Of a stretch of DNA of 64,000 nt, positions 16,245-26,535 are shown piece after piece. Numbering within the stretch: position 1 is the stretch's first letter; each line of letters begins with the position of its first letter. Location: positions 248,001 to 312,000 of the forward strand of contig NZ_JANHAV010000001.1 of the NCBI RefSeq assembly GCF_024464655.1, in the 5' to 3' direction. Position numbers and translations under genes: made by a program. This DNA is from Halobellus inordinatus. Lineage in GTDB: Archaea; Halobacteriota; Halobacteria; Halobacteriales; Haloferacaceae. The notes beneath the pieces are model-generated. The model was not told where the DNA came from, searched no databases, and saw only the letters and a program-made list of their open reading frames with translations.

Positions 16245-18083
16245 ATGCCATCCGGTAGCGGTTCAGACGGCCGCGGACCGACCCCGATCGCCGGTCGGTC
16301 TCGCCGTTCCTTTCTCCAACTTCTCGGTCTCGGTGGGGCGACGGCGGTCGCAGGCTGTAGTGCGCCGGATCGAAACGGGGCGCCGACGGAGGACGCGGAG
16401 GCTATAGAGTACGTCGAGGGAACGCCTACGGGGACGCAGACGCTGAACTTCCTGAGCGTCGACGATATGCCGTCCGCGAACCGGATCCAACTGGCGCTCG
16501 ACGGCGCGTACGCCATCACGCCCGAACAAGAGACCTTCCCGCTCTGGGCGGACATCACCTCCGACGAGGGGCGGGTCTACACGGTCGAACTTCGCGACAA
16601 TCTCCGGTGGGGGGCCGGCTATGGCCAGATGACGGCCGAAGACTGGGTGTATATGATCACGGAGGTCTACCAGGCCGACTCGAACTGGGCCGGGTACCCG
16701 AACCCCGGCGACTGGCGACAACAGGGCGAGCCGATCCCGGTCGAGAAGACCGGTCCCCGCTCCTTCGAGATCAGGCTGCAGTCCGTCGACCCCGCGTTCC
16801 CGCTCCGGCCGATTATGTGGGGCGCATTCTGTATGCCGAAAGAGATCATCGCCCGGTACCGTCCCGACGAGGACCAGGACGGGCTCGCACAGGACGAGGA
16901 GGTCCAGACGCTCGCGTACGCCGGAAACCTCGGCCCCTACAGCTTCGAGCGGTGGAACCGCGAATCGGAGTTCGTCGCCACGCGCAACGAGGAGTACTAC
17001 CTGCGCGAAGTCGACGACGTCCCCGACGAGTGGCAGAACGCGCCGTACTTCGACGCCTACACCTACGAGGTCGTCCCCGAGGAGAGCACGCGCCTCTCCG
17101 CGCTCCGATCAGGCGAACTCACCGCCACCGACATCCCCGAGACGCGCGTCGAACAGTTCGAGGGGCGAGACGACGTCGACGTCAAGGTCTTCCCGCAGGC
17201 GTATATGACGTCGCTCATCTACAATCAGCGTGCCAACGGGTCGTTCTACGAGGCGCTGCGGAAACCGGGCGTCAGGCGCGCGCTCGCGCACGCCGTCGAC
17301 AAACGAACGCTCGTCGACGACGTTCTCCGCGGCTACGCGACGGTCGCCCACACGTTCCAACCGACGTTCTCGCGGTGGTACTCCGACGAGCAGGTGACCG
17401 AATACGGCGTCGGTGACACATACAACCACGACCGAGCGCGGGAACTCCTCCGGGAGCACTTCGGATCCACCCCGTACCGCTACGACGGCGACCGCGTCGT
17501 CGACGCGGAGGGCGAGCAACTCACGCTCGATCTCGTCTTCGCGCAGGGGTCCCAGACGGTCGAGACGACGGCGCAGTACGTCGCCCGGGAGTACGACGCC
17601 ATCGGCATCGACGTCAACGTCACCGGCAAGCAGTACGGGACGCTGGTCGAACACCACCTCTACAACAGTTGGCAGGGCGACGGCGACCCGCCGTGGGACG
17701 CCGGCCCGTACAACGGCGGTCCGCGTGACCAATCGCTGAGTCAGGAGCCGTGGGACCTTATCCTCGGAATCACGTTCAACACCTATCCGCGGACGCCCTC
17801 CTCGATTCAGGGGTTCACGCTCGAACGGGGCGGCATCAACTTCTACGGCTACCACCCCGAGACGGACTTCGCCTCGCTGTTCGAGACCGCGACGAGCACC
17901 GTAGACGAGGCAGCGCGGCGTGGCACCCTCGCCGAGATCTTCGGCGCGCTCTCGGCCGAACAACCGTTCAACTTCCTCAATATGGGCGTGGAGGTCGTCG
18001 GCTACGACACCGCCGTGGCCGGTCCCGAGGAGGTATTCGGCTACAGTTGGGACCAGAACACCTGGCGACTCGGCCAGCAGTGA
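16245..18083 (+). CDS. ABC importer substrate-binding lipoprotein (dipeptide/oligopeptide type)
   Basis: 612 residues. A twin-arginine signal (GRSRRSFLQLLGLGG, residues 17-31) runs into a lipobox AVAGC with the lipidated cysteine at residue 38, so it is exported folded and anchored outside the cell. The mature part is a family-5 extracellular solute-binding protein: GAYAITPEQ, LRDNLRWGAGYGQMTAEDWVY and GVRRALAHAVDKRTLVDDVLRG are typical stretches. Likely cargo is dipeptides or oligopeptides. ATG 16245 was preferred over an in-frame start at 16218, since it gives a normal signal length. The permeases follow after about 130 nt. Confidence 0.92.
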   Translation: MPSGSGSDGRGPTPIAGRSRRSFLQLLGLGGATAVAGCSAPDRNGAPTEDAEAIEYVEGTPTGTQTLNFLSVDDMPSANRIQLALDGAYAITPEQETFPLWADITSDEGRVYTVELRDNLRWGAGYGQMTAEDWVYMITEVYQADSNWAGYPNPGDWRQQGEPIPVEKTGPRSFEIRLQSVDPAFPLRPIMWGAFCMPKEIIARYRPDEDQDGLAQDEEVQTLAYAGNLGPYSFERWNRESEFVATRNEEYYLREVDDVPDEWQNAPYFDAYTYEVVPEESTRLSALRSGELTATDIPETRVEQFEGRDDVDVKVFPQAYMTSLIYNQRANGSFYEALRKPGVRRALAHAVDKRTLVDDVLRGYATVAHTFQPTFSRWYSDEQVTEYGVGDTYNHDRARELLREHFGSTPYRYDGDRVVDAEGEQLTLDLVFAQGSQTVETTAQYVAREYDAIGIDVNVTGKQYGTLVEHHLYNSWQGDGDPPWDAGPYNGGPRDQSLSQEPWDLILGITFNTYPRTPSSIQGFTLERGGINFYGYHPETDFASLFETATSTVDEAARRGTLAEIFGALSAEQPFNFLNMGVEVVGYDTAVAGPEEVFGYSWDQNTWRLGQQ

Positions 18084-18214
18084 GTCGGCGCCCGACCGCC
18101 GCACCGACCCGTGGGGACACCCCGTTCGGACGACAATATTAACTGCGGTCGACGGAACTGACCGGCAACGGCGGCCGGCGGAATCGGAGTACGGCCTGGG
18201 AGCGACACACCACG

Positions 18215-19198
18215 ATGGGACTGAAATGGTACACGGCGCGTCGGGTCGCGTGGGCGGGCGTCGTCGCCTTCGTCATCCTGACGGTCACGTTCGTCCTGCT
18301 CGAGCACGCACCTGACGCACAGTTAGCACGCGTCCAGTTTCAGGCGGCCGCCAGCGGCCGGAGCGCCGAGGCCGCCGCGGAGGCGTACGCCCGTCGCCGC
18401 GGTCTGCAAGGGCCGCTCTGGGAGCGCTATCTCGAATACCTCGGGAACCTCGCCTCGGGCGATTGGGGCTGGTCGGACTCGCGGTCCCAGCCCGTCGTGA
18501 CGGCGATTCTGACGGCGCTCCCCTACTCGTTGCTGTATACGATCCCCGCCGTGCTCCTCTCGACGGTGCTCGGCATCGGGATCGGGCTCTACTCGGCGTT
18601 CAATCAGTACACGAAGACCGACTACGCGGCGACGTTCGTGGCGTTCTTCGGCGTCAGCATCCCCAACTTCTGGTTCGGCATCGTGCTGCTGTTGGTCTTC
18701 GCCGTCCGCCTCGGCTGGGTCCCGGTCCTCTTCGATGCCGAACTGGCCCGGACGCGACCCCTCTCGCTCGCGAACGCGCGCCAACTCGCCTTGCCGGTGT
18801 TCGTGCTCGCGACGAGCGCGATCGCGAGTACGATGCGCTACGCGCGCGCGGAGGCGCTCGAGTACGTCCGTGCGGCGTTCGTGAAAACGGCCCGGGCGAA
18901 AGGCGCGTCCGACTGGCGGATCATCACGCGACACGTCCTTCGCCCGACGCTCGTGCCGCTGTCGACGATTCTCGTCGGCGACTTGCTCGGCGTGATCCTG
19001 TCGGCCTCCTACCTCGTCGAGGTCGTCTTCGGCATCCCCGGCCTGGGCCGACTCAGCCTCGACGCGATCCGCCGGCAGGACACGGCGCTGGTCTTGGGGA
19101 CGACGCTCGTCCCCGTGTTCGTCGCTGTCGTCGGGAATCTGCTGCAGGATCTCGCCTACGGCTGGCTGGACCCGCGTATCGACTACGGTGATCGGTGA
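18215..19198 (+). CDS. ABC importer permease, DppB-like
   Basis: 327 residues, six hydrophobic segments. The start (TARRVAWAGVVAFVILTVTFVLLEHAPD) is the typical first helix of DppB/OppB. The EAA loop that contacts the ATPase is near residues 215-245 (FVKTARAKGASDWRIITRHVLRP). It forms the membrane channel with the DppC-like protein, whose start overlaps this stop. An ACAATATTAAC sequence near 18131 could be an internal promoter. Confidence 0.93.
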   Translation: MGLKWYTARRVAWAGVVAFVILTVTFVLLEHAPDAQLARVQFQAAASGRSAEAAAEAYARRRGLQGPLWERYLEYLGNLASGDWGWSDSRSQPVVTAILTALPYSLLYTIPAVLLSTVLGIGIGLYSAFNQYTKTDYAATFVAFFGVSIPNFWFGIVLLLVFAVRLGWVPVLFDAELARTRPLSLANARQLALPVFVLATSAIASTMRYARAEALEYVRAAFVKTARAKGASDWRIITRHVLRPTLVPLSTILVGDLLGVILSASYLVEVVFGIPGLGRLSLDAIRRQDTALVLGTTLVPVFVAVVGNLLQDLAYGWLDPRIDYGDR

Positions 19199-20433
19199 TG
19201 CCGGGAGACGAACGGAGTGGACCGGGCGGCGGTGACGTGACGGACCCGACCTCGGATCGCTCTCGCGAGCGCTTCGAGGACGTCGACTGGGAGACGATCG
19301 ACGCGGACGGACGCCGCGTCTCGACGACGCAACTTCTCGCCCTCGTCGCCGGCGGCCTCTACGCGCTCGCGCTGGCGTACGACGTCCTCTTGGCTGCTGG
19401 CGACCCGACGGTTGAGGTCGTCGTCGCCGAGTCGAGATTCCTCTGGGACGCGACCGGCGTGGACTGGCTGTTCGTCGCGACGCTTCTCGTCTTGGGCTTC
19501 GCTGCCGTGCCGCTCGCACGGAACCGACGTCTGACCGCGTACTACTGGCAGCGCTTCCGACGCCACCGTCTCGCGGTGCTCAGCCTGGTGTACCTCGTCG
19601 TGATCTTTCTGCTCGGAACGGTCGGCACGCTGTTCATCGACCCGCCGACGCTGCACGTCGCGGCCGGATACCAGCCGCCGGTCTTCCTGAGCGTCGACGT
19701 GTCGATCCCGACCCAGTGTCTCGGCCCCGTCGTCGACGGTCGGTGTCAGGGGACGTGGCGCTATCCGCTGGGGACGACCGGCAGCGGGAAGGGGCTCTTG
19801 GCGCTCGCGATATTCGGGATGCGCGTCAGTCTGCAGGTCGGACTGATCGCGACGCTCATCTCGGTCACCGTCGCGACCGCCGTCGGGGCGACGGCCGCCT
19901 ACGCTGGTGGCTGGGTCGACGAAGTGCTGATGCGCTACGTCGACGTCCAGCAGACGTTTCCGACGTTCTTCCTCTTTCTGTTCTTGGCGTACCTCTACGG
20001 CGGCAGCCTGTTCGTGCTGATCGTCATCTTCGGGTTGACCGGCTGGGGCGGCATCGCCCGCATCGTCCGCAGCGAGGCGCTCCAGCGCCGCGAGGAGACG
20101 TACGTCCAGGCGGCCCAAAGCGCCGGTGCGTCCGGCGCGTCCGTCGTCTGGCGGCACATCGTCCCGAACGTCTCGAACTCGATCGTCACCGCCGCGACGC
20201 TGAACGTTCCGGTGCTCATCCTTTCTGAGGCGGCGCTCTCGTTCATCGGCCTCGGCGACGTGATGCTGCCCTCGTGGGGGCAGACGATCGCGGCGGGCCG
20301 CGGTGATCTCGCGACCGCGTGGTGGATCTCGACGATCCCCGGACTGTTCCTCTTCGCGACGATCCTCGCGTTCAACTTCCTCGGCGACGCGCTCAGAGAC
20401 GCGCTCGATCCGCGGCAGGAGGTCGGCCGATGA
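19198..20433 (+). CDS. ABC importer permease, DppC-like
   Basis: 411 residues from ATG 19198; a GTG one codon earlier is equally possible. The protein is longer than typical DppC (about 300) because of about 90 extra N-terminal residues including two added hydrophobic segments. The permease core has the EAA loop [23 protein letters not shown] and the family motif [11 protein letters not shown]. About 60 residues between the core's first helix and its second face outside and contain two cysteines (PTQCLG and GRCQGT). The stop overlaps the next gene's ATG by four bases. Confidence 0.93.
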   Translation: MPGDERSGPGGGDVTDPTSDRSRERFEDVDWETIDADGRRVSTTQLLALVAGGLYALALAYDVLLAAGDPTVEVVVAESRFLWDATGVDWLFVATLLVLGFAAVPLARNRRLTAYYWQRFRRHRLAVLSLVYLVVIFLLGTVGTLFIDPPTLHVAAGYQPPVFLSVDVSIPTQCLGPVVDGRCQGTWRYPLGTTGSGKGLLALAIFGMRVSLQVGLIATLISVTVATAVGATAAYAGGWVDEVLMRYVDVQQTFPTFFLFLFLAYLYGGSLFVLIVIFGLTGWGGIARIVRSEALQRREETYVQAAQSAGASGASVVWRHIVPNVSNSIVTAATLNVPVLILSEAALSFIGLGDVMLPSWGQTIAAGRGDLATAWWISTIPGLFLFATILAFNFLGDALRDALDPRQEVGR

Positions 20434-21599
20434 GCGACGAGTCCCTCCTCCGCGTCGACGACCTGACGGTCGAGTTCCGCACCGACCAGGGTGTCGTCCG
20501 GGCGGTCGACGGCGTCTCCTTCGACGTCGAGCGCGGCGAGACCGTCTGTCTCGTCGGTGAGTCCGGCAGCGGCAAGACCGTCGTGGGCGAGTCGATCACG
20601 CGGGTGCTCCGTGAACCGCCGGGCGAGATCCGCGGGGGAACCGTGCACTTCGACGGACAGGACCTCCGCTCGCTCTCGGAGGCACAACTCGGCGCGGTCC
20701 GCGGAGACCGGATCGCGCACGTGTTCCAGAATCCACAGGACTCGCTCAACCCCGTCTACACGGTCGGTTGGCAGCTGATCGAGGCCGTGCAGTTGCACGC
20801 GGACGTCTCGAAGCGTGAGGCCCGGGCACGTGCGATCGACTTCCTCGACCGCGTCGGGATCCCAGATCCCGCGAGTCGCGTCGACGACTATCCCCACGAA
20901 CTGTCGGGCGGGATGAAACAGCGGGTCGCGATCGCGATGGCACTCGCGGGCGACCCGGATCTGTTGATCGCCGACGAGCCGACGACGGCGCTCGACGTCA
21001 CGATCCAATCGCGGGTCCTCGGACTCCTCGAGGAGATTCAATCGGAGTTCGGGATGGGCATCCTACTCGTGACTCACGACCTCGGCGTCGTCGCCGACGT
21101 CGCAGACCGGGTCGTGGTGCTGTATCAGGGTCGAGTGATGGAACGCGGCGACGTCTACGCGATCTTCGATCGCCCCGCCCATCCGTACACGCGCTCGCTG
21201 TTGGATTCGATCCCTGGACGCGGCGCCCCCCGAGCATCCGCCGCGACGGCGACCGATTCGGCTTCGGGGCCGGCCGACTCTGGCGCAAACAACTCGACCC
21301 TGACCGACTCGAACTCGGCCGAACAATCCGCTGGCTGCTGTTTCCGCGACCGCTGCCCCTACGCCGTGGAGGCTTGCCGGCGAGGAGGACACCCACCGCT
21401 GTACCACGTCTCCGGAAGCGGGAACGCTGCCACACCAGCGGAGGCGGCAACGGCGGACGGCGACCCCGATCGCGAACACGCCGTCTCCTGCGTCCACTTC
21501 GCACCGGATGGTGATCCGACGGTCGTCTACGGAACCGCTGTCGACTCCGACGCGACGGCGGGTGGGTCCTATTCTCGCGACGGGAGTGAACCACAGTGA
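20430..21599 (+). CDS. ABC importer ATPase, DppD-like
   Basis: 389 residues. Walker A GESGSGKT (43-50), Q-loop in [11 protein letters not shown] (98-108), signature LSGGMKQR (158-165), Walker B LLIADEP (178-184) and the switch histidine in LLVTHDL. After about residue 260 comes the oligopeptide-ATPase C-terminal region, with [14 protein letters not shown]; typical proteins follow this closely with a last cysteine, but here a low-complexity segment intervenes before VSCVHF. ATG 20430 overlaps the DppC stop, which excludes longer starts in the track of that gene. Confidence 0.94.
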   Translation: MSDESLLRVDDLTVEFRTDQGVVRAVDGVSFDVERGETVCLVGESGSGKTVVGESITRVLREPPGEIRGGTVHFDGQDLRSLSEAQLGAVRGDRIAHVFQNPQDSLNPVYTVGWQLIEAVQLHADVSKREARARAIDFLDRVGIPDPASRVDDYPHELSGGMKQRVAIAMALAGDPDLLIADEPTTALDVTIQSRVLGLLEEIQSEFGMGILLVTHDLGVVADVADRVVVLYQGRVMERGDVYAIFDRPAHPYTRSLLDSIPGRGAPRASAATATDSASGPADSGANNSTLTDSNSAEQSAGCCFRDRCPYAVEACRRGGHPPLYHVSGSGNAATPAEAATADGDPDREHAVSCVHFAPDGDPTVVYGTAVDSDATAGGSYSRDGSEPQ

Positions 21600-22930
21600 C
21601 CACAGATCCGCCGCTGCTGGACGTCTCCGGGCTGGAGAAACACTACCCGATCACCGACGGGATCTGGAACCGTGATGTCGGGCGCGTGCGGGCGGTCGAC
21701 GGGATCGATCTCACCGTCGAGCGCGGCGAGACGCTCGGCCTCGTCGGCGAGTCCGGGTGCGGCAAGTCGACGGCGGCGCGCGCACTGCTTCGGATCGAGG
21801 ACCCGACCGGCGGGACGGTGCGCTTCGACGGCGACGACGTCACGGCGTACGACCGCGAGCGACTCCGGCGGTTCCGTCGCCGAGCGCAACTGATCTTCCA
21901 GGATCCGACGTCGAGCTTCGACCCGCGGCTGTCGATCGGCCAGTCGGTCGGCGAACCACTCGCCGTGCACGGGATGGCCGACCGCGAGCGCCGCCGCCGA
22001 CTGGTCGAAGACACGCTGGAACGCGTCGGCCTCGACGCGGGCCACGCCGACCGCTACCCGCACGAACTGTCGGGCGGCGAAAAACAGCGAGCCGCACTGG
22101 CGCGCGCGCTGATCGTCGATCCGGACCTCCTCGTCGCCGACGAACCCGTTTCGGCGCTCGATATGCCCGTCCAGGCGGCCGTCCTCACGCTTCTGGCGTC
22201 GCTCCAATCGGAGCTGGACCTCGGCGTCTTGCTCATCAGTCACGACCTCGCCGTCGTGCGCGAGTTCTGCGACCGCGTCGCGGTGATGTATCTGGGCGAA
22301 ATCGTCGAATCCGGGCCTGTCGACGTCGTGTTCGGCGATCCGCAGCACCCCTACACGCGGGCGCTTCTCGCGTCGGTTCCCGTGCCCGATCCGACCGTCG
22401 AGCGTCCCGACGTCGAACTGACCGGGGCGGTCCCGAGCGCGGCGGACCCGCCCGCAGGCTGTCGGTTCCACACGCGCTGTCCGGCGGTCATTCAACCGGA
22501 CGCGTACGATCTCGACCAGGACGCGTGGCGGGGGGTCCTGCGCCTCCGGACGCGACTGGACGAGGGGGGATCTGGTGTGGACGTCCGGGCGATCCGCGAG
22601 CGGGTGGCGGCCGAACGCGGAGGTGTTCTCGATCCCGGCGACGTCGACGACGAGAACGTCTGTACGGCACTGCGACGCGAGTTCGAGATTCCAGAGCGTC
22701 TATCCGATCCGGACGCCGAGGCGGTCCTCGACCGTGCGCTCTCCCGAATCGTCGCCGGCGAGCACGCAGCGGCGGCGACGCTGCTGGCGGACGCCTTCGA
22801 GACGCCCTGTGAGGCCGACCCGCCGTCGCTGCGGCCGGTCTCCTCCGAGCACACGGCGGCCTGTCACCTTCTCGATCGCGACGACGCGGCGGCTGACGTT
22901 GTCAGGAGTGACGACCGGGCCGACCGCTGA
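21596..22930 (+). CDS. ABC importer ATPase, DppF-like, with C-terminal insertion
   Basis: 444 residues; usual DppF length is about 330. GTG start overlapping the DppD stop (GTGA). Walker A GESGCGKS (51-58), FQDPTSSFDPR, signature LSGGEKQR (158-165), Walker B LLVADEP and LISHDL are all intact. The oligopeptide-ATPase cysteine motif is split: GCRFHTRCP lies at 288-296, while the closing HTAACHLL is near 419-426. About 115 residues between them form a mostly helical, acidic domain that I do not recognise. With DppD it makes the ATPase pair driving import. Confidence 0.93.
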   Translation: MTTDPPLLDVSGLEKHYPITDGIWNRDVGRVRAVDGIDLTVERGETLGLVGESGCGKSTAARALLRIEDPTGGTVRFDGDDVTAYDRERLRRFRRRAQLIFQDPTSSFDPRLSIGQSVGEPLAVHGMADRERRRRLVEDTLERVGLDAGHADRYPHELSGGEKQRAALARALIVDPDLLVADEPVSALDMPVQAAVLTLLASLQSELDLGVLLISHDLAVVREFCDRVAVMYLGEIVESGPVDVVFGDPQHPYTRALLASVPVPDPTVERPDVELTGAVPSAADPPAGCRFHTRCPAVIQPDAYDLDQDAWRGVLRLRTRLDEGGSGVDVRAIRERVAAERGGVLDPGDVDDENVCTALRREFEIPERLSDPDAEAVLDRALSRIVAGEHAAAATLLADAFETPCEADPPSLRPVSSEHTAACHLLDRDDAAADVVRSDDRADR

Positions 22931-22979
22931 GACGGGCCCGTGTTTCGCCGTGCTCGACGACCGCGCCCGACGAGCGCGC

Positions 22980-23282
22980 CTAGTCGATCACGAACTGCGG
23001 TTCGGCGATGCGCTCGGAGCGGCACTCCGGGCACCGCGAGGGATCGTTCAGCGGGTCGTCGAAGCTGTCGAAGCCACACGCACGGCACTCGGGCGGCGCG
23101 ACGAGGAACTGCTCGTCGGCGTCGGATCCCTCGATCGAGTGCGCGACGTGGTCGAGATGGTGATACACCGTCGAGCGAGGGACGCCGACCGCCGTCGAGA
23201 GATCTGCCGCGCCGTGGGGTTCCGCTCGCAGCGCGTCTGCGATCCGCTGTCGGGTCGTGGCCTCGTCGTCCGACTCGGACAT
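22980..23282 (-). CDS. Small HTH regulator with C-terminal zinc ribbon
   Basis: 100 residues from ATG 23282. The first half has a helix-turn-helix (GAADLSTAVGVPRSTVYHHLDHVAHSI), the second a four-cysteine ribbon (CRACGFDSFD then CPECRSE). This combination is that of archaeal predicted transcription factors with an HTH plus zinc ribbon. TATA-like AGTATATACGG on the minus strand sits about 26 nt before the ATG, supporting a leaderless start and excluding the longer frame. It is convergent with the ABC importer; target unknown. Confidence 0.82.
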   Translation of the reverse strand: MSESDDEATTRQRIADALRAEPHGAADLSTAVGVPRSTVYHHLDHVAHSIEGSDADEQFLVAPPECRACGFDSFDDPLNDPSRCPECRSERIAEPQFVID

Positions 23283-23457
23283 ACCCCCTCTAGGTTCTCG
23301 CTCCCGTATATACTGTCGCCTGCTCTGTGCGATCCCGTGATATCGAACGCTGCACTGGGCGTATGTGTACATTTATCAGGTAAAATTCGGGGACAAGACG
23401 GGGCTCGACAGGATACCCGGGGAAACAAACTTGAGACTCCGGGCGGAGAGTCAATAT

Positions 23458-24417
23458 ATGAAGGCAGTCGTCCTCGCCGGCGGGTACGCGACGCGTATGT
23501 GGCCGATCACCAAAGACCGCCCCAAGATGTTCCTCCCAGTCGGTGACGGGACCGTCATCGACGTCATCTTCGAGGACCTCGAAGCCGACGAGCGGATCGA
23601 CGAGGTGTTCGTGAGCACCAACGAGCGATTCGCCGACTCCTTCGAGTCCTTCCTCGCAGACGCGCCCTACGAGAAACCCACCCTCTCGATCGAAGAGACG
23701 GTCGAGGAAGACGAGAAGTTCGGCGTCGTCGGCGCGCTCGCGCAACTCATCGACCGCGAGGGCGTCGACGACGACCTCGTGGTCATCGCCGGCGACAATC
23801 TGCTCTCGTTCGACGTGGGCGAGTTCGTCGACTTCTTCGAGTCGAAGGCGACTCCGTGTCTCGCCGCCTACGACGTCGGCTCGAAAGAGCGCGCACGGTC
23901 CTACGGACTCGTCCAGTTGGACGGCGACCGCGTCGTCGACTTCCAAGAGAAACCAGACGACCCCCAGAGCACGCTCGTCTCGATCGCCTGCTATGCGTTC
24001 CCCGCGGATACGCTCCCCGACTTCGACACGTACCTCTCGAACGGCAACAACCCCGACGAGCCCGGCTGGTTCATCGAGTGGCTCCAGCGGCGCGGGACCG
24101 TCCACGCGTTCACGTTCGACGGCGCGTGGTTCGACATCGGCACGCCCGAGAGCTACCTCGACGCCGTCTCGTGGTACCTCGGCGGCGACACGTTCGTCCA
24201 CGAGTCGGCGACGGTCGAAGACTCCGTGCTCGACGAGGACGTGCACGTGATGGCCGATGCGTCGGTGTCGGACTCACATCTGGAACGAACTGTCGTCTTC
24301 AGTGACGCAACGATTCACAACGCGGACATCCGCGACACTATCGTCGACGAGCACACCTACATCGAGAATCTCGATCTCTCGAACGCCCTGATCGGGGCGC
24401 ACTCGCACCTCGAATAG
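23458..24417 (+). CDS. Sugar-1-phosphate nucleotidyltransferase
   Basis: 320 residues. The nucleotide-binding signature LAGGYATRMWPITKDRPK (6-23) is that of the GlmU/RmlA/ManC superfamily, with arginine 13 in the usual place for attacking-phosphate contact and metal-binding VVIAGDNLL. After about residue 235 come left-handed beta-helix hexapeptide-like repeats (SATVEDSVLDEDVHV through HTYIENLDLSNAL). It makes an NDP-sugar for glycans; the sugar and nucleotide cannot be told from sequence alone. It stands alone between a regulator and the Dph6-like gene on the opposite strand. Confidence 0.9.
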   Translation: MKAVVLAGGYATRMWPITKDRPKMFLPVGDGTVIDVIFEDLEADERIDEVFVSTNERFADSFESFLADAPYEKPTLSIEETVEEDEKFGVVGALAQLIDREGVDDDLVVIAGDNLLSFDVGEFVDFFESKATPCLAAYDVGSKERARSYGLVQLDGDRVVDFQEKPDDPQSTLVSIACYAFPADTLPDFDTYLSNGNNPDEPGWFIEWLQRRGTVHAFTFDGAWFDIGTPESYLDAVSWYLGGDTFVHESATVEDSVLDEDVHVMADASVSDSHLERTVVFSDATIHNADIRDTIVDEHTYIENLDLSNALIGAHSHLE

Positions 24418-24435
24418 CGCGCCGCGATTCTCCCG

Positions 24436-25170
24436 CTACTCCGTCGCCTCGCCGAGCCGCGCGTCCGTCACGCGAATGTGTCCGCGAGTCCCCTCCCAGA
24501 CGGTCTCGTACTCCAGTTCGATCGGGCGGTCCATATGCGGCCCGTCGGTCACGAACGTCTCGAACTCCCCGCCTTCGCCGAGGACGTGGACGCCGTACTC
24601 GTCGTTGAGTTCGACTAGTTCTGTGAGCGCGTCGGCGTCGAGTGTCCGCCCCAGCCACGACTCGTCGAGGCCGTGGGCGGCGACCTGAATGATCCGGATC
24701 TCGAACCCGGCGTCGAGCATTTCTCTCCCGAGCTCCAACGGATCACGTTGCCAGAGGGGCGCGAAGAGACCGATCTCCAGACGGTCGCACATCTCTTGGA
24801 TGCGGGAGGTCTGGAACTCACTCTCGACGGCGCCGGCGATGACGCCGGCCAGGCCACCGTCGAGGTCCGACTGCAACTCGACGAGCGCGGCTTCGAGTGG
24901 CTCGATCTCGCGGTCGCCTTGAGCACCCACGTCGTCGACGTCGCCAGCGTCGAGGTCGTCCGGTTCGACGTCGACCAGCGGGATACCGATGCTCTCGGCG
25001 GCGAGCCCGGCCAGCCGCGTCTCGGGGACGTGATACATATACGAGTCCTCGCCGGGGTGGACCGTCAGGAGATGTGAGACGTTCAGTCCCTCCTCCAACG
25101 CGCGGTAGAGCGCCCACGAGGAGTCTTTGCCGCCGGAGAAGAGGCTGACCCAACTGCCTGAGTCCGTCAT
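24436..25170 (-). CDS. Diphthine-ammonia ligase family protein (DUF71/Dph6-like)
   Basis: 244 residues. The N-terminal PP-loop is FSGGKDSSWAL (11-21) and the family-specific C-terminal motif is VLGEGGEFETFVTDGP. Its role by family is the last step of diphthamide synthesis on translation elongation factor 2, ATP-dependent amidation of diphthine. The end of dph2, the first step of the same pathway, lies at the right edge of this window. ATG 25170 was preferred over an in-frame start nine codons upstream because the PP-loop then begins at the usual distance. Confidence 0.9.
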   Translation of the reverse strand: MTDSGSWVSLFSGGKDSSWALYRALEEGLNVSHLLTVHPGEDSYMYHVPETRLAGLAAESIGIPLVDVEPDDLDAGDVDDVGAQGDREIEPLEAALVELQSDLDGGLAGVIAGAVESEFQTSRIQEMCDRLEIGLFAPLWQRDPLELGREMLDAGFEIRIIQVAAHGLDESWLGRTLDADALTELVELNDEYGVHVLGEGGEFETFVTDGPHMDRPIELEYETVWEGTRGHIRVTDARLGEATE

Positions 25171-25230
25171 CGACGGCTGTAGGCGAGCGGCGTACAAACG
25201 ACCACCGGTTCGGTCGTCTTCAAGCGTCTC

Positions 25231-25554
25231 TCAGCGATCGTCGACTTCTACGTCGCGGATTTGGTGGCCGTCGTCGTTGCTGCCGTCGTCGTTGCTGCCG
25301 TCGTTGTTGTCGCCAGTGCTGTCGCCGTGTTCGGCTTCCAGCGCACTCGCGATTCGCTCGGTCGCGTCGACCAGCCGAAGGACGGCGACGACGAGGAGCC
25401 AGGCGACGTAGATTCCGGCGGCGATCCCCGCGAGGACGAACCACAGAAGGATCTGTCCGGCGACGACGATACTGTACGCGAACGTCACGACAGCGACGAC
25501 CGCGAGCGCGATCTTCGCCCGTCTCGACGGTCGTGGAGGGTATTCGGAGGGCAC
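25231..25554 (-). CDS. Small membrane protein with Asn-Asp-Gly repeats
   Basis: 107 residues. Two hydrophobic segments (about 14-32 and 35-60) are followed by a helix (LVDATERIASALEAEH) and a tail built on 15-nt tandem DNA repeats coding NDDGS units (25265-25310), then a short acidic end. No domain is recognised. The repeat units differ little at DNA level, suggesting recent expansion. It lies 60 nt upstream of the Dph6-like gene's promoter region on the same strand. Confidence 0.75.
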   Translation of the reverse strand: MPSEYPPRPSRRAKIALAVVAVVTFAYSIVVAGQILLWFVLAGIAAGIYVAWLLVVAVLRLVDATERIASALEAEHGDSTGDNNDGSNDDGSNDDGHQIRDVEVDDR

Positions 25555-25672
25555 GCTTTCGACGTGCGGGCCGCGGCTACTAAGCGTACTGCTCTCGGGG
25601 TCACGATCCGCCGATAGCTACACCGCTCGTTCCATCTGCACTGGACGGAGGGCTACTCCGACCGCTAACCGC

Positions 25673-26362
25673 TCAGCGCTTCTCGAGGCTGTGGTCCATC
25701 TCCGGGACCTCGGATTCGAGCCACTCGCGGAACCACTTGACGCGCTTGAGCCGCTTGTGCGCGATGCTCTCGGCGGCGTCGGAGTTGACTCGGCCCGTCG
25801 CGTCGCGGCCGCGTTCGAGGACCCGCTCGACCATCTCGGCGGCGTCCATGTGCGTCCGCGCCTCGTATCCCATCCGGAGCAGCATCAGCGCCGTGCCGTT
25901 CGCGCCGACTTTGTCGAGGATATCGGCCTCGATGAGGCTCTGCGTTTCGAGTGAGACGTCCGCGAGCGGTCCCTGATAGGAGTGGTCGGCGACGACCTGA
26001 CACACCTGCTCGACGAACGACTGCGGGAAGTCGCCGTGGGTGTTCAGGTACTCGCGAGCGACGCGTGCCCCCTCCTCGGCGTGGACTTCCTGGTCGGCTT
26101 CGAGCTTCGAGATGTCGTGAAAGAGCGCGGCGACTCGGACGACGTCCGTGTCTGCGCCCTCGCGCTCGGCGATCTGGGTCGCCAGATCGACGACGTTCAG
26201 AATGTGGTTGAAGCGATACTCGGCGCTGTGCCAGGGGTACCACCGCATTCGGCCGCCGTCGTCTTCGCCTTCGACGCTCGCAGCGAGATAGTCGCGGACG
26301 AACCGCTCCATCTCCTCGAACTCCTCGTCTGCGACCGTCGACTCCTTGATTTCAACGCCCAC
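25673..26362 (-). CDS. HD-domain phosphohydrolase
   Basis: 229 residues. The HD motif is VAALFHDISKLEAD (82-83 for the His-Asp pair), with an upstream metal histidine in FNHILNVVDLA (His53) and a downstream one in VVADHSY. This arrangement is that of YedJ-type or general HD hydrolases acting on nucleotides or phosphate esters in the cytoplasm. An acidic start of about 40 residues precedes it. No partner gene is adjacent; substrate unknown. Confidence 0.88.
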   Translation of the reverse strand: MGVEIKESTVADEEFEEMERFVRDYLAASVEGEDDGGRMRWYPWHSAEYRFNHILNVVDLATQIAEREGADTDVVRVAALFHDISKLEADQEVHAEEGARVAREYLNTHGDFPQSFVEQVCQVVADHSYQGPLADVSLETQSLIEADILDKVGANGTALMLLRMGYEARTHMDAAEMVERVLERGRDATGRVNSDAAESIAHKRLKRVKWFREWLESEVPEMDHSLEKR

Positions 26363-26535
26363 GGAACCACCTCTCCTTCGAATCAGTGGGCGGTCCCACG
26401 GTGTCTGTATTCGCGTTCGGGTTCATTACCCGATAAAATGGTTCTTCGGTTCTTAGGCGTTACGACGGCTTGACCCCGTCCCGCTGCCGATATGCCCGCC
26501 GACCGTCTGCGACGGCGGCGATACGGACCGTTCGG

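Noticed and set aside
25265-25310. CRISPR-like or intergenic repeat
   Set aside because: The 15-nt repeats are in frame and code for NDDGS units of the small membrane protein.
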